Assembly: GCA_009801085.1 (NCBI GenBank)
Contig: VNWV01000010.1
Span: 744,001-808,000 of the forward strand
Length of the DNA: 64,000 nt
Source: Lasiodiplodia sp. COLG20
Taxonomy: Eukaryota > Ascomycota > Dothideomycetes > Botryosphaeriales > Botryosphaeriaceae
Direction: 5' to 3'
Shown here: positions 56,670 through 64,000 of the stretch, one piece after another
Layout: each line of letters begins with the position of its first letter
How positions within the stretch are numbered: position 1 is the stretch's first letter
Translations under genes and position numbers: made by a program
The notes under the pieces: model-generated
What the model was told of the DNA's origin: nothing
What the model saw: the letters and a program-made list of their open reading frames with translations, nothing else
The model's database searches: none

Positions 56670-57562
56670 TCTTTTCTTCTTGCTGAGCAACTGTCCATTG
56701 TGTCTGGCATATGGTATGGAGTTGGTGGTGGTGGTGGGGGCGTTTTCGACCGGTTCGTTCGTAGAGGTTTTTCTTGCCGCTTTGGTTTGGGGGGATCTCT
56801 CTCAGGGTATGGGTACATGGGCGATATCCAGTGATTTCAAGGCTGTCGTGTGAGCAGAGAGCAAAATTTCATGACAAGGCGATGAAGGAGTATCTCTGCA
56901 CAACGTGGTGATGATTTGTGACAATTAGTACAGGATTTGCTCGAGGAAAATTCAAACCCAGCACATGTTGCAAAGGAAACACTTAACCACTCTTAAGGAC
57001 CAAATTCAATATTCAGCAAGATTCCTAGGTGTGAGGACGACCAAGTTGCTGCTGATAGTAGCATTCGCTACGGAGGTAAGAGAGATTTACAGGGAGATGT
57101 TCGGCACCTGCAGCAGCTCCGCTACCTTCAGTGACTCGAGTTACCTCCAGCGTCTCTTTACATCTTTGTAGAAAGGATGTGCGTATGGGCGAGCGTTGCT
57201 AGCGATGCTGTCGATGGTGTTTTTTTGACTGTCTGTTTATATTTTTTACTCACCTTTTAACTCCTCGGCTAGCCGCTACTAGCAAAGTGTAAAACTTTGA
57301 CAGAAATGATATCTAAGCGGTATTATGTTATTATTATCAGTACTTAAACTTTTAGGTACAGAAAGAATAGAGAAAAAAAAAAGAACACATTTAATAAAAG
57401 AACTTAATATATACAGCCTTGGAGCTGTTTATTATTTTTAGAAAGCGGTGGTTGTGTATTTTCCAAGTTTCAACTCAATTTACTTCTACTATCGTACAAA
57501 AAAAGAATACAGTCAACTATTTCCACCACGCCTCAGTCCTGACAGCAGCAGCAGCAGGAGCT
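56670..57562. other. Intergenic, nothing supported
   Basis: About 0.9 kb between the convergent MAD1 and glycine-rich genes. The stretch from 57200 to 57420 is strongly AT-rich with short A and T runs. No gene is seen. Confidence 0.45.
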
Positions 57563-57808
57563 CTAGCACCGCCTCCTCCCCCCCATCCTGCCGCCCCCCA
57601 TCATCATCGGCCCCCTTCTCCCGTATCCCATTCCTCCCATTCCTCCGCCACCGCCGCCGTGGTAGCCATATTGGGGCCCCCCACACCTTCCTCCACCTCC
57701 TCCTCCATAAGCCATGGGTGGCGGGCCGCAGGGCCGCGCGGGCCTGGACGTCATGAAGACTGGTTGGTGGTGGCGGCGGTGGCGAGGACGAGACGGTCCG
57801 CAGCCCAT
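57563..57808 (-). CDS. Small glycine-rich protein
   Basis: A single-exon frame of 81 residues from an ATG with good context (ACAACAATGG). It begins MGCGPSRPRHRRHHQ and then is Gly/Met/Tyr/Arg-rich (AYGGGGGGRCGG, HGGGGGGMGGMGYG), ending MGGRRRC. There is no signal peptide. Short glycine-rich proteins of this kind occur in filamentous fungi without assigned roles. The pyrimidine-rich leader upstream on the minus strand supports a real transcript. It could still be a low-complexity artefact. Confidence 0.5.
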   Translation of the reverse strand: MGCGPSRPRHRRHHQPVFMTSRPARPCGPPPMAYGGGGGGRCGGPQYGYHGGGGGGMGGMGYGRRGPMMMGGGRMGGRRRC

Positions 57809-59325
57809 TGTTGTGGTCGGTTGAAAAGTTTCGGGGTTGGGATTTGTATGTGTGTATGTGTCGATGAGAAGAGCTTGTGTTGTGGAGTTCTTGCGGTGTG
57901 TCGAAGTGGAGGATGGTAATCGACGACTTGGGAGGTTTGAGTCTTGAAGGTGTGTGTATATCGTAGGTTTGTGTTTCTCGCTCTCTGATAATATCGAATG
58001 GACTTGTCACCAGAAAGGCTTCTGTTTAGAGAAAAGCTGTGCGATTGACAATGACGATTGTTGTTGTAGTAGTAGTAGTAGTAGTAGTAGTGCGATGATG
58101 TCGAAATAAACGACGGACGGGGGGGCTTACGCCAGCCTTATATGCAAGCCGCCAGCCCTGCTCACCACCCGCCCACACACACACACAGCCAGCTCCCTGT
58201 ATTCCCAAATTCTCCACACGTCTCTTGGCCTCCCTCAGCCCAGACCCCGCGAACCAAAGTCCAAAGTTCCCATCTACCCCAGAAAACCTGCCACCATAAG
58301 CGCTACTCCGGCTATCGGAACCGTCGTCGAAGAAGTAGTGTGCCCCAGTGGCGGCGGCGCGCTCGGCGCGCACGTGGCTGACGTACGTACTGATTGTGCA
58401 ACAACGGAACCGCCTGCAAGCCACCGGCACCCGTGATTGGGTACAGCGCGGTTCCTCGGTATCCCCGCCTTATGAAAGTGGCTGGACCGTTTGATCTGCG
58501 CCCGTTCGCCGCAACGTTCGTCTATCTTGGCTTTTTTTTGGCTCGTATGCCTATGACGTCATTGCTGCAACTATGTTTAGATAGGTCTGCAGTTATCGTG
58601 TGTCATTATTGGAAGGCTGGTACCCGCGCGTACCGGCGTGCCGCTTCCGGAGAGCCATTGAAGGGAGACAGCAGCACGGATGCGGATTGCCGAGAACTTG
58701 TGTAGCGTGACCCGACGGCTGACAACATCAAAACCGGTATCGAGGGAGGTGGAAGAAGAATGAAAGGGGTTCTTCAAGTGAGACCGGGCCCATGAACTCG
58801 TAGGAAATGGGATTTGGTAAGAAAAGGTTAGACAGAGAGTGAACATGATCAGGCCACTGCATCATGCAGCGTACGGGAACACGACGGCACTGAAAAAATC
58901 AATCACAGGCCATTCACATTAACGGAAAGGGTATTCCTTCCATCTCTCAAAAGCTAAAGAAACAGAGTACATGACGCGTTCGAGGAGCAACCACCGGAAA
59001 AATAGTGCAGCAACGGACGTAGGAGGTTTAATGAGACCAATGAAACGGGGAAAGAAATACGCAGTCTCTCGCGAGTAAAACAAGGAAAACAATAGCCCGT
59101 GGTGGTAGTCGTCTGAACTCCGTTTCCCGATGCAGCAGTAGAATGAGTTAGTTTCGTCTAGTCCTTCCCTTAGCGTTGATCCTTCCATTCATTCGTACAG
59201 CATCCCACTCGCACACGTCCACGCAAGCCTTGAGTCGTCTTGAAGAGAAAGGAAAATCATTTCAAGTTAGGAATGAGAGGGATGTCTTAGACATGAAAGT
59301 GCATATCTGTCGTCATTTACCGCGT
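57809..59325. other. Intergenic with a GTA trinucleotide repeat
   Basis: 1.5 kb between two minus-strand genes. It contains the promoter side of the glycine-rich gene, a (GTA)n microsatellite at 58066-58091 and no supported gene. Confidence 0.5.
58066..58091. repeat. GTA trinucleotide microsatellite
   Basis: Eight to nine perfect GTA units in non-coding DNA upstream of the glycine-rich gene. Confidence 0.85.
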
Positions 59326-61870
59326 TCAGGCGCTTTCGCCGTCGTCGCTCCACCTCGCATCCCCGTAGAGATCCTTCTTGTTGCTGCTGAATTCAAGCTT
59401 CTCCAAGAACTCCGGGGGCACGGTGGGCAGGTATTTGCGCTCGCGCTCCTTGTCGGTGCCTCCGAATCCGGCGCCGTACGTCACAAGCATGTCGGTCGAT
59501 GTGGGTAACGAGAATGGGAGCATCAGAGCCGGGTCCATCAACAGGTTCTCGGGCGCGTCTTCCTCCTCGTCTTGTGCCATGTACGCAACCGTGGCCAGCG
59601 ACGGTGCTAGCGACGGCGTGGGCGACATGGGCCGGTCGGTCGTGGGCGACGTAGGCGAGCCTTCGGTCGGAATCTGCGGCGGCATGGACTTGCGGCTCTG
59701 CTTCGACAGGCGCCGCTCGGCCACCTCCTTTTGGAGGTTGAACAGAAACTTCAGGGCAGGCTTGGGGAGCGTCTTCTCGCCGACCTCGGACCTGTAATAC
59801 CTCACCGAGTGGTTGATCTGCTGGGGCGTGAGGCGCGGCAGCTGCTCGAGCGTGGCCTTGAGCGAGTCGAGGTCTTCGCCGAGGGACGAGAAGCACTGCA
59901 GCCACTGCAGCAGCTGGACGACCGGGTCCAGATGCCTCCGTGCGGCGTCCATGGTGTTCTCGCCGGTGGCGGTGAGGGCGCCGCTCTCAAAGTGCTCGGG
60001 CTGGCGGTTGTTCTGCCGTGCCCAGTCCTCGAGCGTCGATACGTTCATGCGGATCTGCATGGCCTTGGTGCGTGCGAGGTACTTGCGGTTGGACATGATG
60101 CGGTTGAACAGCTCGGCACCGAGCCAGTAGAGCAGCTGCGAGAGGACCTGGGCGGTGATGACCGAGTGGATGTCGTAGAGGTCGAGCACGAAGAGCGTCG
60201 AGGACAACAGCGAAGTGATGTTCCTCGGGGACACCTGGGCCCTGCGCTTCGGCGAAGGGGGCCTGAAGCGCTTCTCGAACGGCTCCGGCGGCTTCGGCTT
60301 CGATTTGCTCTTGAAGATCCTCCACTCTCCAGTGAAACTCACGTCCTCAAAGCCGGGGATGGTCTCGTGGTCCAGCATGGCCGTGTCGAGAACCTTGTCC
60401 ATGCGGCGCTCGGCGTCGCGGATGATCAGAACGAAGATCTCGTTAATGAGCTCGGCAATCTGGCACTGGAATTCGACCGAGGCCTCGACGAGGCCGGCGT
60501 CCTTCTTGAGGTAGTAGAGCAGCAGCGTGAGGTTGGAGACCCAAAATGCGAGCATGGTCATGTCCCATTGGTGCTTCTCGACGGCGTCGTTGATCTTGTC
60601 CATGGACGTGACCAGCAGTTTCTCCAGCAGATCTTCGCTGGAGTGGTAGTGAGCGTAGCGCGCGCCGAGGAAGATGATGTTGGCGGGGACGGGCTTCTGC
60701 GAGGGCGAACGAGTGGGCGTCATATTGGTGATGACGATGTCTAGGATGCGATCTAGCTCGTTTTCTTGGAAGACAAACATTTGGTCGTTCAGACAGCGGT
60801 CCCACACGAATTCCTGGCCTTCTTCGAACTCCTCGGGTTCCTGGCCGCGTGTGATCAGCAAGTCGCACTCTCAGGTCGGCATGTCCACTACTAACCTCTG
60901 GCTGCTCGTCGATGCCCAGATTTCCCAAGTCAACCTCCAAATTAATAGCACTTTCCATCATCATGCGTCTCCGCAGCTCGTTCTCAGCCATTTCCTCCTC
61001 GAAGCGGTCCTGGTCAAAGCCTGCCGTGTAAAAGTCATCGCCGCTGGTGGCGACGCCGATGTTGCCGATGGTGTAGCCGCTCTCGTGCAGATAGTCCTGG
61101 AGCTCGCTGCCAGGGGCCACAAAGTCGAAGGCGGTGCGGCCCGAGGACGAAGCCGTCTCGGGCTTCGCGCCCTTGTCGAGCAGCAGCTTGGCGATGGCCT
61201 TGTGGCGGTTGGTGATGGCCCACATCAGCGGGGTCCAGCGGTTGCGGTCCTGGATGTCGACATGGGCGCCAGCGTCCAGCAGGACGGCGACAACCTCCTC
61301 ATGGCCGAAGCAGGCGGCGTAAATCAGCGGGGGAGTGCCGTCGGCGTCCGGGGCGTTGACGTCGATAAAGGGCTTGGCATTGCCGGAGACGAAGCGCTCG
61401 ATGGTGAGGGTGTCGCCGTTGGAGGCGGCGAGGTTGAGCGAGTTCTGCAGAATGTCGCGCTTTTCTTGGTCCGACAGGCTGTTGTCCTTGATGATCGAGT
61501 CCTCCTGCCCCTCGTTCATGCTGTCGTGCTTAAGGCGCGACTGCTGCTCGAGCATCTCGTTGAGGCGGCTATCGCTATCCGCGAGCGAGGGGTTGGCGTC
61601 GGTTGGGCCGTCGAGCGACAGGTCGAAGTTGAGGGGCTTGGAGGGGAGCGGTGTCGATATGAATTGGGACTGGCCTGCGGATGGGGCACCTGGTCAGCAC
61701 ACGACACACAAACACCGGAGGAGCAACGCACCCTGCCAAGCGTCGTATATCTCGGTCTCGCTGGCCAGCTGCGGCGTCGAGCGGCGGTCGTCGAGCGAGC
61801 GCGGCAGGTCGTCGGGCAGCTGGCGGGGCGGGGCGGCATCGTGGCCTCCGTTCTCATCGGTCGACGCCAT
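59326..61870 (-). CDS. Ankyrin-repeat and dilute (DIL) domain protein
   Basis: Exons 61870-61732, 61674-60896 and 60840-59326, introns 57 and 55 bp; 810 residues. A polar N terminus is followed by ankyrin repeats at about residues 130-225 (DGTPPLIYAACFGHEEVVAVLL, DRNRWTPLMWAITNRHKAIAKLLL, SGRTAFDFV). The C-terminal half is a DIL domain (FWVSNLTLLLYYLKKD, then AQVLSQLLYWLGAELFNRIMSN, then LLQWLQCFSSLGEDLDSL), the cargo-binding fold of class V myosins, here without a motor. Fungi have such motor-less DIL proteins; a role in membrane traffic or polarity is likely but unproved. The tail has Ser/Pro/Thr-rich phospho-type sequence (SPTSPTTDRPMSPTPS). It diverges from the histidine kinase gene. Confidence 0.88.
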
Positions 61871-62299
61871 GGTGGTGGTGCATGGGCTTGAGAAGCCAGT
61901 GTGGCTTCTGGCGATCACAGCGCATGCGCTCAGGCCCTGAGTAATGCGGCCGGCGGTGGGTGGAGATGGAATGAACGGGCAGATCGCCAGAACGGGGTTA
62001 TAGCATTGCGGCTCGGGTGACGTTCGAAGAAGGCGCGCCAAGGTCAAGGGCTATTATTGTCCACCGCCCGCTTCCTGGCCATGATTGTGAAGCCTGAGTC
62101 TCAACACCAGCCCGGGCCGAGCACGAGCTTCCTCCCGGCAACCTCGCCCTCGCCCACGACGCGCTGCCCGTCGCCAGCTCAACCCCCCCGAACGGCGCCG
62201 CGGCCCATGACGTTTTGCTGCTAGCGAACCCGCCCTCTAGCGCCCCCGCCGGGCCAAAGCCATGAATTGAGTCGGCTCTTCCATCGCCACGCGTCGACC
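61871..62299. promoter_or_regulatory. Divergent promoter of the DIL gene and the hybrid kinase
   Basis: 429 bp between start codons. GC-rich, with a CCAAT-free core; no TATA box was identified. Nothing else is supported. Confidence 0.4.
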
Positions 62300-64000
62300 A
62301 TGGACGAGGACGCTCCATCGGAAAACCGCGTCGCCCGCCAGGCCCTGCTGCGCCTGGCCGAGCTGCCGGGCTACACGTGGGACACGGAGACGGAGCCCTT
62401 CCACAGCGTGAGTTCTCCTCGCGTGCCCAAGTCGCCACTGACCAAGCCGCAGTCCTACGACAACTGGCACTTTTTCGGCTTCCAGCACCCCGTGAAGCCG
62501 CACCAACAGCTGCCCAACCGCGCCCTTACCTCGCACAGCTTTTCCACCGGCTCTGACCCCAAGCCCGCGCTGCGGACCCACCGCTCGTCCAACAGCGAGG
62601 CGAACGCCGCCTCTTTGACGCAGCAGGTGGCCGATGGCATCCCCCCGCGCGGCCGGCGCGTCGTCGCCCGCGTCTCCAACCACATCCTGCGCCTGGAGCG
62701 CGAGTTTGCCCTCGCCCGGTCCATCGTGACCGAGTGCGACCCGGAATGCAAGCACTTCGTGCGGCCCATCGAGCTGGTGCGCTTGCCAGCACGCCCTGGC
62801 AGCGACACGCTGATCGTCTCCGTCTTCGAATCGCCGGGCGACAACTACATCCGCGACATTGTCGATCTGGGCCCGGCCTTCTACAGGATCGCCAAGTGGC
62901 AGGCCCCGGCCGGCTCCAAGACGGCCATGCAAATCCCGCTGCAGCTGTTCATGCGCTTCGCCACGGGCGCCTCCAAGTCGCTGGAGATCCTGCACAACAA
63001 CAAGAAGCTGGTGCACGGCGAGATCCGCGGCGACGCCTTCCACTTCAACCAGGAGACGGGCGAGGTGCGCATGCTCAACTTCGGCTCGGGCACGCGGAGC
63101 TTCGAGAATGGCTTGACGTCAGCCGGCTGGAGCACCCTGAGCCGCGAGATTGGCGTCGAGCACAAGCTGCAATTCATCGCCCCCGAGCAGACGGGCCGCC
63201 TGCCCGCCGAGCCCGACACGCGGACTGACATCTACAGCCTGGGCATTCTCTTCTGGACAATGCTGACGGGGGAACCTGCATTCGAGGGAGACAAGCCGCT
63301 GGAGATCATGCAGAGCGTGCTGTCACGCCGCATACCGCCCGTGTCGTCCAAGCGGCTGGACATCCCGGAGGCGCTGTCGCAGGTCGTGGCTAAGATGACG
63401 GCCAAGAACATCGAGGAGCGCTACAACTCGGCGTCCGGGCTCAAGTACGACCTGTTCGAGCTGAACAAGATCCTGTGTGACGGCGACGTTGAGCTGCTGA
63501 AGACGTTCAAAGTAGCGACCAAGGACGTGTCGAGCTTCTTCAGCCTGCCAGCGCGCCTCATCGGGCGTGACAAGGAGCGGCAGACGATCCTGGACGTGGT
63601 GGATCGCGTGTCCAAGAGCCAGCACCCGTCACTCAAGAAAAGCCTGTACAGCTTCGGGTCTACGTCAGGGTCGTCACTGAGCTCGCGGCTAGACAACTTG
63701 GCGCTCGATGACATCGCCGACGTGCGGTCCGAGAGCACCAGTTCCAGAGGCTCGGAGCACCGCAACGAGTCGCGCACCCCGCGCAACAACTCAGAGGCGT
63801 CGGTCTCGCTGCCGGAGCCATCCGATCATCGGCCGTCGACCGAAAGCCGCTCTTCTAATTGGAGCGCCGATCACTCGATGCGCCGCATGTCGTCGGCTCA
63901 GACTGGCGACGACCCCGCGGGCCAGCTCAGGAACCACCACCGCTTCCGCAAGAAGACGCACTGCGAGCTGATTGTCGTGGCCGGCGCCGGCGGCTACGGC
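62300..64000 (+). CDS. Hybrid histidine kinase with N-terminal kinase-like and AAA domains, partial
   Basis: Exon 1 is 62300-62407 and exon 2 starts at 62453 (45 bp intron) and is open to the window end; 552 residues are visible. A protein-kinase-like domain covers about residues 40-370: LEILHNNKKLVHGEIRGDAF, NFGSG, FIAPEQTGR, and DTRTDIYSLGILFWTMLTGE. The catalytic loop reads HGE where HRD is expected and the metal motif reads NFG instead of DFG, so phosphotransfer is unlikely. A Ser-rich linker follows (STSGSSLSSRLD), then LIVVAGAGGYG, the start of a P-loop, cut off by the window. Pkinase plus AAA ATPase is the layout of fungal group X hybrid histidine kinases, where GAF, histidine kinase and receiver domains follow; those parts are not visible, so this is inference. 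Confidence 0.8.
   Translation, partial: MDEDAPSENRVARQALLRLAELPGYTWDTETEPFHSVSSPRVPKSPLTKPQSYDNWHFFGFQHPVKPHQQLPNRALTSHSFSTGSDPKPALRTHRSSNSEANAASLTQQVADGIPPRGRRVVARVSNHILRLEREFALARSIVTECDPECKHFVRPIELVRLPARPGSDTLIVSVFESPGDNYIRDIVDLGPAFYRIAKWQAPAGSKTAMQIPLQLFMRFATGASKSLEILHNNKKLVHGEIRGDAFHFNQETGEVRMLNFGSGTRSFENGLTSAGWSTLSREIGVEHKLQFIAPEQTGRLPAEPDTRTDIYSLGILFWTMLTGEPAFEGDKPLEIMQSVLSRRIPPVSSKRLDIPEALSQVVAKMTAKNIEERYNSASGLKYDLFELNKILCDGDVELLKTFKVATKDVSSFFSLPARLIGRDKERQTILDVVDRVSKSQHPSLKKSLYSFGSTSGSSLSSRLDNLALDDIADVRSESTSSRGSEHRNESRTPRNNSEASVSLPEPSDHRPSTESRSSNWSADHSMRRMSSAQTGDDPAGQLRNHHRFRKKTHCELIVVAGAGGYG

Noticed and set aside
1..64000. CRISPR arrays, prokaryotic operons, rRNA or complete transposons
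   Set aside because: None is present: no regularly spaced direct repeats with spacers, no transposase or reverse transcriptase frame, and all genes have eukaryotic intron structure or fungal identity.

Overview
The window is 64 kb of nuclear DNA from a filamentous ascomycete (Pezizomycotina, probably a Dothideomycete). The reasons are short GT-AG introns of about 46-61 bp, compact divergent promoters, GPI-anchored Ser/Thr-rich wall proteins, a Zn2Cys6 regulator, fungal P450s, and recognisable fungal housekeeping proteins (Mad1, Vps41, Oct1, MIC26/27, a JJJ1-type DnaJ protein, an SPX-RING protein). No rRNA, tRNA, CRISPR array or intact transposon was seen. The class-level placement is inference.

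Left part, 1-19.5 kb, accessory in character. It opens with the 3' end of a P450 and a gene-poor stretch holding a truncated gene-end copy and a nested palindrome. It then holds a cluster of unrecognised, lineage-restricted-looking genes. Two families, called A and B here, each occur twice. They form a mirror image: A1 (minus) and B1 (plus) diverge from one promoter, and B2 (minus) and A2 (plus) diverge from another, so the order is A1< >B1 B2< >A2. A third gene (D) next to A1 carries an A-type C-terminal tail. The A1 intron is a long imperfect hairpin; a related hairpin stands free at 2.76-2.83 kb and a related single arm lies in the intron of an unknown gene at 18.2 kb. A2 has no intron at that site. 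This resembles the introner-like elements described from Dothideomycetes. A six-exon secreted, GPI-anchored-looking protein and two more unknown genes complete this part.

Middle part, 19.7-41.5 kb, mostly conserved genes. MIC26/27 and OCT1, both mitochondrial, share a 193 bp promoter. A P450, an MFS transporter and a Zn2Cys6 factor form a possible small cluster without a biosynthetic backbone enzyme. SPX-RING and JJJ1 diverge from one promoter. An F-box-like gene follows. A DUF155/RMND1-family mitochondrial gene with an apparent one-base frameshift diverges from VPS41.

Right part, 41.5-64 kb. A 4.5 kb stretch without a convincing gene is followed by two Ser/Thr-rich GPI-anchored wall-protein genes (one with eight PWTT hexapeptide repeats), a 2.9 kb empty stretch, an unknown coiled-coil gene, MAD1, a small glycine-rich protein, an ankyrin plus dilute-domain gene, and the 5' part of a hybrid histidine kinase whose N-terminal kinase domain looks catalytically dead. 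The last gene runs off the window at its P-loop.
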